From Clostridium sp. KNHs214 (GTDB lineage Bacteria > Bacillota > Clostridia > Clostridiales > Clostridiaceae): a stretch of DNA of 64,000 bases. The position numbers and the translations under genes are program-made. Under the pieces are notes generated by a model. The model was not told the DNA's origin and made no database searches. It saw only the letters and a program-made list of their open reading frames with translations. Shown piece after piece: positions 8,301-16,263 of this stretch. The stretch covers positions 62,001-126,000 of the forward strand of contig NZ_JQMW01000014.1 of assembly GCF_000744935.1 (NCBI RefSeq), in the 5' to 3' direction. The first letter of the stretch is position 1, and every line of letters starts with the position of its first letter.

Positions 8301-9110
8301 ATGAAAAGTAAATTTATGTCTTTAGTAGTTTGCACGACCACTACTTTATCTCTTGTATCAATACCAAAGGTACAAGCTAAGACCACTGAGTGCCAAAACA
8401 TTAAACCAGTTCAATATTCTAGTACATTACCACAAAAATCTCAAGATAACAAAATGTACATTAAAAAAATTGAACAATCTCCATCTGTATTTTTAGGAGA
8501 TAAGGAAATCAAAAATGCACCTAAGTATGTTAATGGTGTACTTTCACCTAAAATGTCGAAAAATTCCGACAACATAGTAAAATTCTTTGAAATTAATAAA
8601 GATATATTTAGAATATCCGATCCAAAGAACCAGCTTGAACTCCTAAGGGATTCTGGTAATGTTTTTAGATTTTCACAGGTAGTTAACGGCATTACTACTG
8701 ATAACACTTATATTGTTATTTTTAATGACAACAACCAAATAGAAACTGTTCATGGAGTATTCGATAATAGTCTTTACGAAGCAAATTCTGAAGCAAATGT
8801 AACACCTATAATTACAAAAGGACAAGCTTTCCAAATAGCAAAAGCACATGAAATATCAAATATTCATAACGACCCTAGATTACCAGCTGGATCAAAAGAG
8901 AATCTTATAAAGACTTTAATTGGACTAGAATGCCCAGACTATAATAAGATTAAAACATATATCTGCAAATATACAGGATATGATGAATTCAAAAAAGGAA
9001 AATACTTTAAAACTTATAAGATTGAAAATATGGGACTAGCGGATGTATATGTTTCTGTTACAACAGGTGAGATTATATCAAATAGATCCTTAATAATGTA
9101 TAACAACTAA
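8301..9110 (+). CDS. Secreted FTP/PepSY-domain protein (stand-alone protease propeptide-like)
   Basis: 269 residues with a Sec signal peptide (MKSKFMSLVV, hydrophobic core, cleavage near VQAKT at about 27). Residues about 75-150 (VKFFEINKDIFRISDPKNQLELLRD, then FRFSQVVNGI) look like the FTP domain found ahead of thermolysin-like M4 proteases. About 165-269 (ITKGQAFQIAKAH, ADVYVSVTTGEIIS) look like a PepSY domain. No HEXXH protease domain follows and the frame ends cleanly. It is therefore a stand-alone propeptide-like protein, either a trans-acting inhibitor or chaperone of a secreted M4 protease, or a gene that lost its catalytic half. Own promoter and ribosome site; monocistronic. Confidence 0.7.
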   Translation: MKSKFMSLVVCTTTTLSLVSIPKVQAKTTECQNIKPVQYSSTLPQKSQDNKMYIKKIEQSPSVFLGDKEIKNAPKYVNGVLSPKMSKNSDNIVKFFEINKDIFRISDPKNQLELLRDSGNVFRFSQVVNGITTDNTYIVIFNDNNQIETVHGVFDNSLYEANSEANVTPIITKGQAFQIAKAHEISNIHNDPRLPAGSKENLIKTLIGLECPDYNKIKTYICKYTGYDEFKKGKYFKTYKIENMGLADVYVSVTTGEIISNRSLIMYNN

Positions 9111-9135
9111 TTTTATATCTAAAAATATATAATTT

Positions 9136-9273
9136 TGATTAACCCTCAAAAAGGTACAATGCAATGGAATTATGAAATTTCTCCTCCATGACTTACATGA
9201 GAGCTGGAACAATAAATTTAATTTGAGAAATTTCATAATTCAGGTAATGTAATTCTTATTGTGGGTTAATCAT
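9136..9273. repeat. MITE-A palindromic repeat
   Basis: Ends GATTAACCCTCAAAAAGGTA and GTGGGTTAATC are imperfect inverted repeats. An inner arm GAAATTTCTCCTCCATGACT pairs in part with GAGAAATTTCATAATTC. Same family as copies near 13.3, 15.4, 19.9, 41.3, 41.9 and 54.3 kb. No coding capacity. Confidence 0.75.
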
Positions 9274-9383
9274 AATTTTATTAAGTTACCTTTAATATCA
9301 TACACTTTCTCCAAGATATTTTAAGACGCAATAGCTAAATAGTATACTTATTTGTAATCTATTTAGGGATATATTTATATTTA

Positions 9384-9448
9384 GGGACAGTTAAACTTAA
9401 ATAGCTAGATAATATGCAAATTACCAGCTAAAAGTTGTTAACTGTCCC
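9384..9448. repeat. GGGACAGTTAAC hairpin repeat (REP-B)
   Basis: GGGACAGTTAA at one end and TTAACTGTCCC at the other enclose a short spacer containing CTAAAAGTTG. Placed just after the argS stop on the minus strand, where it could act as a terminator-like stem. Family member of the repeats near 13.2, 24.4, 25.0, 31.3, 38.4, 49.0 and 52.3 kb. Confidence 0.75.
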
Positions 9449-9480
9449 ATATTTTCTCTTTTTTCCTATTTTGCTTTAAC

Positions 9481-11244
9481 TTACATTTTTTCTGGAGCTT
9501 CCATTCCAAGAAGGTCAAGTCCTGTCTCTAAAACCTCCTTAGTAAGTAGTAAAAGCTTTATCCATGACATCTTTTTAGCTGTATCTTCTTCTGAAATGAT
9601 TATGTTATCATGGTAAAATTTATTGAACAGATTAGATGTATCATATATATACTCACAAATTCTGTTTGGTGCCTTATCTATAAAGGCCTGCTCCACTGTT
9701 TCATTAAATGCTGAGAGCTTCAACATTAAATCTCTTTCTACTCCACTATATGGCTTAGTGAATTTAGCTCCATGCCTACATATTTCATCAGAACTTTTAT
9801 TTAAAATAGATTTAATTCTTACTACTGTATATAGTATATATGGACCTGTATTTCCTTCGAAGGATGAAAATCTATCTAAATCAAATACATAATCCTTTGT
9901 AATTTGATTTGATAAGTCCCCATACTTTAAGGCTGCTAATCCAACCTTTCTTGAAATTTCCTCCATCTCAATTTCATCAATGGACTGACTTTCTTTTAAT
10001 TTTCCTCTTACATTATTCTTTATCATCTTTATTAAATCCTGAAGTCTCATTACACCCCCTTCTCTTGTCTTGAAAGGCTTGCCATCCTTACCATTCATAG
10101 TACCAAAACCTATAAAATTAAGTTTTAACCTTTCGCTTGCAATTTTGGTTTTTTCTGCACATCTAAAAAGCTGTTCAAAATGTAAGCCTTGTCTTTTATC
10201 AACAACATAAATTATTTGATCCGGATCATATTCCTTAATCCTCTCCCATATAGTAGCCAAATCTGTAGTGCTATAAAGGGTTGCTCCATCAGATTTCAGG
10301 AGTATAAATGGAGGTATTGTATAAGTGTCACCTTCCTTAGCAACATCAATGACTAGAGCTCCCTGGCTCTCATAGGGATAGTTATTTTCTTTAAGGTAAT
10401 TTATCATTTCTCCTATATATTTCTGACTATCACTTTCTCCCTTCCACAGGTCAAACTCAACATTTAGCTCTCCATAATTCTTTTTAAGGTCTGCAACAGA
10501 AACATTGAGTATATGTTTCCAAAGGGCAACATAACCAGCCCTCCCATTTTGCAGCTCATAGGTTGCCTTCCTTGCTTCCTCCATTGCCTTTTCATCACTT
10601 TTAGCTAACTTGCTTGCTGCTGGATATATTTCCTCCAGTTCATCTATAGTAAAAGGCGCCTCCTTTGGATAATCTCCTTTAAAGCCTTCATTAAAATACG
10701 GCAAGTCAGGCTTACGTCTTTGAACTTCAGAGATTACCATACCTATCTGTAATCCCCAATCCCCTAAGTGCACATCTCCTATGACATTATGTCCTAAGAA
10801 CCTAGAAATTCTCTTTATGCTCTCACCAATTATTGCTGCACGAAGATGGCCCACATGAAGAGGTTTTGCAACATTTGCCCCGCCATAATCAACAATTATA
10901 GTTAAAGGCTTTGTCGCCTCCGTACATCCAAGTTTTTTATCATTATGCATATTATTTAAATAGTCTATTATGAAACTGTCTTTTAGTACAATATTTATAA
11001 AACCAGGCATGACAGCAGTAACAGCTTCAAACTCCTCATTATTCTTTAATTTCTCTACAATTTCATTTGCAATGTTAATAGGGGGTTTTCTATATTTTTT
11101 TGCTGCCGCCAAAGCTCCATTGCATTGAAATTGACATAAATCAGGACGATTTGATACATTAACCCTGCCATATTCTCTATCATATCCACATTTTTCAAAT
11201 TCTTCTTGAACCAGATTACTTAGTTTCTTGATTAAATGTTCCAT
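9481..11244 (-). CDS. argS: Arginyl-tRNA synthetase
   Basis: 587 residues from ATG 11244; a longer TTG frame to 11259 would place the GGAAGGTGAG ribosome site inside the gene, so the ATG is preferred. The enzyme charges tRNA-Arg in the cytoplasm. Seen: an N-terminal ArgRS-specific domain (LCQFQCNGALAAAKKY), the class I signature PLHVGHLRAAIIGES, HLGDWGLQIGMVI, a KMSKS-like loop NGKDGKPFKTREGG, and the DALR anticodon-binding C-terminus ending in TGLDLLGMEAPEKM. Length is normal for the family. A T-box leader that probably regulated it now lies about 950 bases upstream, separated by an IS200-like insertion; local expression may thus rely on read-through or a new promoter. Confidence 0.97.
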   Translation of the reverse strand: MEHLIKKLSNLVQEEFEKCGYDREYGRVNVSNRPDLCQFQCNGALAAAKKYRKPPINIANEIVEKLKNNEEFEAVTAVMPGFINIVLKDSFIIDYLNNMHNDKKLGCTEATKPLTIIVDYGGANVAKPLHVGHLRAAIIGESIKRISRFLGHNVIGDVHLGDWGLQIGMVISEVQRRKPDLPYFNEGFKGDYPKEAPFTIDELEEIYPAASKLAKSDEKAMEEARKATYELQNGRAGYVALWKHILNVSVADLKKNYGELNVEFDLWKGESDSQKYIGEMINYLKENNYPYESQGALVIDVAKEGDTYTIPPFILLKSDGATLYSTTDLATIWERIKEYDPDQIIYVVDKRQGLHFEQLFRCAEKTKIASERLKLNFIGFGTMNGKDGKPFKTREGGVMRLQDLIKMIKNNVRGKLKESQSIDEIEMEEISRKVGLAALKYGDLSNQITKDYVFDLDRFSSFEGNTGPYILYTVVRIKSILNKSSDEICRHGAKFTKPYSGVERDLMLKLSAFNETVEQAFIDKAPNRICEYIYDTSNLFNKFYHDNIIISEEDTAKKMSWIKLLLLTKEVLETGLDLLGMEAPEKM

Positions 11245-11494
11245 ATTCTCACCTTCCAATAATTTTTAATACTTTTTTAATCTTTAAACATACATTCAAA
11301 CACACAAAGATTTTTTAATAATTTTGTTTTTGTATGTTTAAACACACAAGGTTTTTTTAATACTTTTTTTAATAGTTACTTTTTACTATTTACTATTTAG
11401 TTTTAAATAACCCTTTAGCTTTCTAAAATTTAAACATATATTAGTTTTTTATAAATCACTTTGCATTACTATGATGCTAAATTGCTCCAATAAT
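11245..11494. other. AT-rich spacer upstream of argS with short repeats
   Basis: Contains a near-direct repeat (TTTAAACATACATTCAAACACACAA and a partial copy with AAACACACAAGGTTTTTTTA, each split here by one or two changes) and long T tracts. No gene. It probably is the original distal part of the argS 5' leader between T-box and start codon. Confidence 0.4.
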
Positions 11495-12190
11495 AAATAT
11501 CCACCAGCTTAGCTGGTGGTTTTTCTTAAGCCCTATAAGGGCATTTTACCAGCATTGTGCCTTAAGGCACGTGTAAAAGTATCGCCAGCCGCAATTTAAC
11601 TGTTACTTGCCACCCTTAAAAGGGTCCATATATTCTTTAATACTTATTTGATCGGCGATCATATCTTCATTTTGTTGATTTTTTATATACTCTTCTATCG
11701 CCTTTTTATTTTTTCCTACTGTATCCACATAATAACCTCTACACCAAAAATGTCTGTTTCCATACCTATATTTTAAATTTGCAAATTTCTCAAATATCAT
11801 TAAACTACTTTTTCCTTTTAAAAACCCTACAAATCCTGATACACTCATTTTTGGGGGTATTGATACAAGCATATGTATATGATCCTTACATGCATTAGCT
11901 TCTATTATTTCTACTCCTTTCCATTCACATAACGTTCTCAATATTTTTCCTATTTCTTTTTTCTTTTTTCTTTTCTCCATATATTTCTTTCCTTCTATAT
12001 TTAGGTGCAAATACTATATGATATTTACATCTCCACTTAGTATGTGCTAAACTATTATTGTCCATTTTGGGCAATACCTCCTTTGATTTTAGATTGGCTG
12101 ACGAAACCATTTCTATTTTATCAAAGTGAGGTATTTTTTTTCAACGCTTAAGCTTTTCTGAACACACCTGCATAGCAGGTGGTTTTATTT
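11495..12190 (-). mobile_element. IS200/IS605-type element between T-box and argS
   Basis: Ends are marked by subterminal perfect hairpins rather than inverted repeats: CCACCAGC-TTA-GCTGGTGG at 11501-11519 and CACCTGC-ATA-GCAGGTG at 12165-12181, as in the single-strand transposing IS200/IS605 family. It carries one TnpA gene, broken by a frameshift. No TnpB/IscB is present. Exact cleavage sites were not determined. Confidence 0.8.
11603..12065 (-). pseudogene. tnpA: TnpA (IS200 family Y1 transposase), frameshifted
   Basis: Two overlapping frames together give a full-length TnpA. The N-terminal part (MDNNSLAHTKWRCKYHIVFA, from ATG 12065) ends out of frame after YRRKEIYGEK. The rest (KKEIGKILRTLCEW, then ACKDHIHMLVSIPPK with the metal-binding HIH pair, and RGYYVDTVGKN with the catalytic Tyr region) continues in the +1 frame to 11603. 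The shift falls in an A-rich run of the form AAAAGAAAAAAGAAAAAAG. The change needed is +1 (or -2), which does not match ordinary -1 slippage at AAAAAAG, so a decayed gene is likelier than programmed frameshifting. It begins after AAAGGAGG. Confidence 0.8.
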
Positions 12191-12196
12191 ATAGAC

Positions 12197-12470
12197 AAAA
12201 AAAACCATCTCTATTACTTAGAGACGGGTGTATTTCCGCGGTACCACTCAAATTGACTAAACATAGTCCACTCAAAACTTTAACGCAGCTTGCGACTTAC
12301 CCTCACAAATTCACCTATACTAAAACCATGCTATGCTCAGGCAGTTCCTCCCAGGTCCTTTTCACCACAATTTTTCTTGCAGGACTTCCACTCTGTTCCT
12401 GCTCGCTGTAAAAAATCTTCATGGCTACTTTCCTCTTCTTAGGATTTTTGGATATTCATTTGTTACCATA
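12197..12470 (-). promoter_or_regulatory. T-box leader (probably for argS)
   Basis: On the minus strand the T-box core AGTGGTACCGCGG lies at 12236-12248. It is followed by a terminator CCGTCTCT-AAGTAAT-AGAGATGG with eight T residues (12197-12227). Stem I features such as GCGAGCAGGA...GTGGAAGTCCTGC lie upstream at about 12360-12415. T-boxes sense uncharged tRNA and control antitermination. The next intact gene in this direction is argS, so an arginine T-box is inferred; I could not place the specifier codon with certainty. The IS200-like element begins within about 10 bases of its terminator. Confidence 0.85.
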
Positions 12471-12704
12471 TTATAGCCTAATACACCATAATTGTAAATG
12501 TATTTTGAATGTTCCTACAAAGTAAATATATTTTATATATGTATTATGCCTAAGGCACTTTCAAAGAAATTCTGGGAAATCCATCCTTCACTGATAATTG
12601 CTCATTTATTTTATTCAATTATATGTAACATATTGTAATTTGTGTTATAATTTTCACATAAAGATATTATATTTTAGTACCTATATAATTTAAGACAAAC
12701 TATT

Positions 12705-13181
12705 TTGATATTCCTTCATACAAATATAATAAAAAAGGGGGCAATCAATATAAACATTAATAAAACCTTCATTGTTCTTATTTCAATATTTTTACTTTTA
12801 TTTTCAGGTTGTACAAATAGTACTAAAATAGCGGGTGATAAAATCGTAGTTGAAAAACGCGTTGAGGAAACAAATAAATATGAATATTATAATGAAATTA
12901 AAAATAGTAAAGAAGTTCAAAGTGTAAGGGACATTCTTAATAACATTAGTTGGAAAAACGCAAAAGTAAGTATGGTATACCCTCCAGATTATAAATTTCA
13001 CTTTGAAGATACTAACCAAAAACAAAAATCAAATGAAATAATTTATGAACTATGGATAAGTTCTAAGAAAGATAAAATAGATCTTGTTGTTTCCAATGAA
13101 GGTAAGTACATTCGATTGGGCAAGGAAAAATCAGCAGAGTTATTTAAACTACTTATAGGTAGAAAATTAAATGACGTTTAG
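12705..13181 (+). CDS. YhfM-like lipoprotein
   Basis: A type II signal peptide with lipobox LLFSGC (cysteine at residue 36 of the longest frame) anchors the protein to the outer face of the membrane. The mature part has EVQSVRDILNNISWKNAKV and MVYPPDYKFHF, which resembles the YhfM-like domain family of unknown function. The frame's TTG start at 12705 would put the ribosome site AAAAAAGGGGG (12731-12741) inside the gene. With normal spacing that site points to an ATA codon at 12750, giving a short lipoprotein signal starting INININKTF-type. No ATG, GTG or TTG lies there, so a rare start codon or a mutated start is possible. Single gene; a hairpin repeat follows. Confidence 0.65.
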   Translation: MIFLHTNIIKKGAINININKTFIVLISIFLLLFSGCTNSTKIAGDKIVVEKRVEETNKYEYYNEIKNSKEVQSVRDILNNISWKNAKVSMVYPPDYKFHFEDTNQKQKSNEIIYELWISSKKDKIDLVVSNEGKYIRLGKEKSAELFKLLIGRKLNDV

Positions 13182-13208
13182 TAGTACATTACTGCATAAA
13201 TAAATAAT

Positions 13209-13263
13209 GGGGACAGTTAACAATTTTTAGGTAGTTTAAGCTAAATAGTTGTTAACCGTCCCC
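13209..13263. repeat. GGGACAGTTAAC hairpin repeat (REP-B)
   Basis: GGGGACAGTTAACAA and TTGTTAACCGTCCCC form a near-perfect 15-base stem with AAGCTAAATAG-type centre. It lies just after the lipoprotein stop. Confidence 0.8.
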
Positions 13264-13282
13264 ATTTTATACCATTATATAT

Positions 13283-13457
13283 ATATGATTAAACCACAAA
13301 AAGGTATAATGTGATAGAATTATGTAATTTCTCCTCCATGACTTGCATAAGAGCTCGGAACAATAAATTTAAATAGTTCCTTTGCTTCTTATGCAAGTCA
13401 TTCCAGAGAAATTTCATAATTCAGGTAATGTAATGCTTTTTGTGGGATAATCATATA
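13283..13457. repeat. MITE-A palindromic repeat
   Basis: Ends ATGATTAAACCACAAAAAGG and TGTGGGATAATCAT are inverted. Inner arms CTCCTCCATGACTTGCATAA and CTTATGCAAGTCATTCCAGA pair, so the whole element folds into one long hairpin. A full-length member useful as a family reference. Confidence 0.8.
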
Positions 13458-13501
13458 TATATTTTTTTATATTTTATATTTATACAATTTTCTATTAAAC
13501 T

Positions 13502-13732
13502 AAAAATCTGATTTTAATGTAGTAATAAATGTGGAATTGAGGACTATTGAACTAGCCTTAGAACTTCTTATTTCTCACAGTTAAAGAATCGTTAAGAAAC
13601 TTTCATGTTTGAACGAGGAACCAGTGAGTTTGAAAGCTTTAGGTGCTTTAACTGTGAGACATTTAGAAGTTCTTGGCGTATTGTGAACAGTCCCAAATTA
13701 CACATTTATTACGGAATTAAAATCAGATTTTT
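13502..13732. repeat. MITE-E, 231-bp palindromic element
   Basis: Perfect 17-base terminal inverted repeats: AAAAATCTGATTTTAAT (13502-13518) and ATTAAAATCAGATTTTT (13716-13732), followed inward by AATAAATGTG/CACATTTATT. Inner arms TTAGAACTTCT and AGAAGTTCTTGG pair, as do CACAGTTAAAG and CTTTAACTGTG. Non-coding; one copy in the window. Confidence 0.75.
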
Positions 13733-13764
13733 CTTCAATGTATCGCTTCACAATATTCTAATAT

Positions 13765-14490
13765 TCAACTTAACTTTCTTAACAAAATGTGATTAAAAAA
13801 AGATATATTTATATAATCATCTATATCAGAAGCCTTCATCTCGATTTCAAACATTTTTTCTTGCCAGTTTGGCTCATATTTAACTTCATTGTTTGGATTC
13901 AAACCCCAAAACGTTCTAATTCCAAGAACTTTTTCAATATTAATGTCTAAATCACCTATCCACTCTCTAATATCATCTATATTATAATAATTTATCTGTC
14001 CAAAATAAGCTGCATCACACTCTTCTCCATTAAGCAGCATCATTGCGTCGTTCAGATTATTTTCAAAAATAATCTTGGACATGATTCTTCCTGTATGATT
14101 ATGTTTTACAATAGATATTACTCCATGAGGCTTAAGAACTCGATAAAATTCTCTAAATATTTCTTTTCGATCTTCTGCATACTCCAAAGCATTGTGGCAT
14201 ACTACAACATCAAAAGAATTATCATCTTGCTCTTTTAGCTCTTTTATATCACCAACAATTTGCCTATAATTGTTTTCGCATATTCTCATATTCACCATAT
14301 CAGCATCGCGTTCTATTGCTACTACATCATTATTTTTTGCCAAATGATTCGCAGTAACACCAACTCCACTTCCAAAGTCAAGTATTTTAGAATTAGCTAC
14401 TTTAAGCATCTGTTCCCAAACTACCCTAAAAAAAAGTTTCCACCAAGGTTTTTTTAAATTTTCCAGATATGCTTTTAAATCATTGTTCAT
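13765..14490 (-). CDS. Class I SAM-dependent methyltransferase
   Basis: 241 residues. Motif I KILDFGSGVGVTANHLAK at about 35-52, acidic motif VVAIERDADM, motif VVVCHNALEYAEDR and RVLKPHGVISIV mark a small-molecule or lipid-type class I methyltransferase. Substrate unknown. Its ATG overlaps the end of the kinase gene by 11 bases, so it is the last gene of the regulator-ABC-kinase operon. In that setting it could modify a drug target or signal, but that is a guess. A MITE lies just downstream. Confidence 0.85.
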   Translation of the reverse strand: MNNDLKAYLENLKKPWWKLFFRVVWEQMLKVANSKILDFGSGVGVTANHLAKNNDVVAIERDADMVNMRICENNYRQIVGDIKELKEQDDNSFDVVVCHNALEYAEDRKEIFREFYRVLKPHGVISIVKHNHTGRIMSKIIFENNLNDAMMLLNGEECDAAYFGQINYYNIDDIREWIGDLDINIEKVLGIRTFWGLNPNNEVKYEPNWQEKMFEIEMKASDIDDYINISFFNHILLRKLS

Positions 14491-15400
14491 TATTTATCTC
14501 CCATTCACACACTATTGTAATCTTGTTGTTTTCAAAATCAGATCTTATGGAGCCATTCATCTTTTGCATTAAGCTCTTTGCTATGGATAGCCCAAGCCCT
14601 GTGCCTTGTCCTTTTCTAACTTTATCAGCCCTATAAAATCTATCAAACATATAGATAACATCTTTCTCATCTATATTTGTGCATTTATTTGAAATAGTTA
14701 AAGTCGCTGTGCTTCTAGAACTTTTTACATTTATTTCAACATATCTTTGAGAATATTTTAATGTATTAGAAAGCAAATTATCTATTATTCTCTCCAAACT
14801 ATTCTTATCCCCATTTATGAAAATAGATTCCTTTGGGATATTTATAATAGGTTCTATACCTTTTGTTTCAAAGGCTTCATAAAAAGATAAAATCTCATCC
14901 TGTATTATATTAGTTAAATTTAATTTTGTAATTTTTAATTTATAATCCTTACTTTCTATAAACGCTAATTCAAAAAAATCGTTTATAAGAACATTTAATT
15001 TATCTGTTTTACTTTTTATTACCCCTAAAGCCTCTTCTTTATTTATTTCATCATTTTGGAGAAGTTTTAAATACCCAATTATTGATGTTAATGGAGTTCT
15101 TAAATCATGAGACATATTAGCTATACCCTGCTGCAATGTGTTTTCAAACTGAACTTTTTCCTGTTCGCTCTTTCTATAAAGCTCTAAAAACTCATTAGTT
15201 TCATAGGTTAAATCTTCTATATCCTTATCATATATTTCAGTAGTAATTTTTTTACCTGTTTTCTTCTCTCTAAATTCTCTAATTTGCATAGCAATATCCC
15301 TTATTTGTTTTTTGTATAAAAATAATTTAATCAAAACTGTTATGAAAATTACTAACAGCAAACTAAAAATTAAAATAACAATTATGTACATAATATTCAT
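14480..15400 (-). CDS. Sensor histidine kinase with one membrane segment
   Basis: 306 residues: a single N-terminal membrane helix (about 3-27), no extracellular domain, a short coiled linker, the HisKA box NMSHDLRTPLTSIIGYLKLL (phospho-acceptor His near 100) and an ATPase domain with IIDNLLSNTLKYS (N box) and GQGTGLGLSIAKSLM (G box). The small input region is typical of kinases that sense through a partner ABC transporter, as in bacitracin or lantibiotic resistance loci. It lies upstream of the methyltransferase and downstream of the BcrA/BcrB-like ABC pair and the response regulator. Confidence 0.9.
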   Translation of the reverse strand: MNIMYIIVILIFSLLLVIFITVLIKLFLYKKQIRDIAMQIREFREKKTGKKITTEIYDKDIEDLTYETNEFLELYRKSEQEKVQFENTLQQGIANMSHDLRTPLTSIIGYLKLLQNDEINKEEALGVIKSKTDKLNVLINDFFELAFIESKDYKLKITKLNLTNIIQDEILSFYEAFETKGIEPIINIPKESIFINGDKNSLERIIDNLLSNTLKYSQRYVEINVKSSRSTATLTISNKCTNIDEKDVIYMFDRFYRADKVRKGQGTGLGLSIAKSLMQKMNGSIRSDFENNKITIVCEWEINNEQ

Positions 15401-15426
15401 CCTTAAAAAGAAAATTATATTTTATA

Positions 15427-15497
15427 ATTCAACCATAAAAATGTACAATGTAGTTTTCATAATTCAAGTAATTTAATCATTTTTGTGGTTAAATCAT
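15427..15497. repeat. MITE-A, short copy
   Basis: AACCATAAAAATGTACAATG and TTTTGTGGTTAAATC ends with a TTCATAATTCAAGTAAT centre; it lacks the inner hairpin arms. It lies between the kinase and permease genes inside an operon. Confidence 0.6.
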
Positions 15498-15540
15498 TTT
15501 ATCTCATGACTACAATTTACATGTTTTCATATTATTTCAA

Positions 15541-16263
15541 TCACTTTATATCTAATTTACTTAAATATTTTCTCAAAACCATAGTAATTACAAAAATTGT
15601 TATTATTGATGAAACTGCAGAGATTATAATTGTATTTTTAGGTGCAAATGGTGCTATGCCTATGGTAGCAGCTCTATATGGAAGAAAAGCAAATATATGC
15701 TCATTATTTAAAAGCATAGGAATAAACATCACAACCGGTGAAGCTAAGGTTATTATAATACTTTTTGATATAACAGAAACAGCTGCTATTATTAATGTAG
15801 TGGCTGTACTGCAAAGTAATTCAATAAATATTATTCTAATTAAATATAAACCTAAATTAATTTCACCAAAATCATTAAAACCGTAAACGGCAGAAAAAAT
15901 TATTCCCATAATAACCACTGTAACTAATTCCATAAGCAAAGAATAAATTATATAAACTATTATTTTACTTAATATAACTTTACTTCTACTATATCCATAG
16001 GTAAAAGTCATATTTATGGTGTTATGTTCAAAATCACTGGCTACAAAAACCCCAGCAAATGCAGCATATAAAAAATTAATTAAAATTTGAAATTGTAAAA
16101 AGAATACTACAGCATTTATGCCTGAAACAGTCCTATGTGCATTGGCTTCTTTTATAATAATATATGAAATTGAAACTCCAAGCAAAGCCCACAGAAACAT
16201 TATTCCAACAAAGTATTTACTTCTTTTTATTTTATAAAATTCACCTCTAATTAAATTAATCAT
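15541..16263 (-). CDS. ABC-2 type permease
   Basis: 240 residues from ATG 16263; the longer TTG frame to 16278 would include the GGAGGTAGGG ribosome site. Six hydrophobic segments can be seen (for example YFVGIMFLWALLGVSISYII, FQILINFLYAAFAGVFVA and a final ISAVSSIITIFVITMVLRKY). The motif FVASDFEHNTINMTFTYGYS is typical of BcrB/EcsB-like permeases, which have the ATPase partner encoded upstream. The gene start overlaps the ATPase gene by eight bases. Likely a peptide-antibiotic exporter or protection transporter. Confidence 0.85.
   Translation of the reverse strand: MINLIRGEFYKIKRSKYFVGIMFLWALLGVSISYIIIKEANAHRTVSGINAVVFFLQFQILINFLYAAFAGVFVASDFEHNTINMTFTYGYSRSKVILSKIIVYIIYSLLMELVTVVIMGIIFSAVYGFNDFGEINLGLYLIRIIFIELLCSTATTLIIAAVSVISKSIIITLASPVVMFIPMLLNNEHIFAFLPYRAATIGIAPFAPKNTIIISAVSSIITIFVITMVLRKYLSKLDIK

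Noticed and set aside
9481-11259. Longer argS frame starting at 11259
   Set aside because: The extra start is TTG and overlaps the GGAAGGTGAG ribosome site; ATG at 11244 is correctly spaced.
11941-12000. Programmed -1 frameshift in tnpA at AAAAAAG
   Set aside because: The slippery-looking heptamers exist, but joining the two halves needs +1 or -2, not -1.
13605-13796. 63-codon plus-strand frame
   Set aside because: It lies inside a palindromic element and has no ribosome site.
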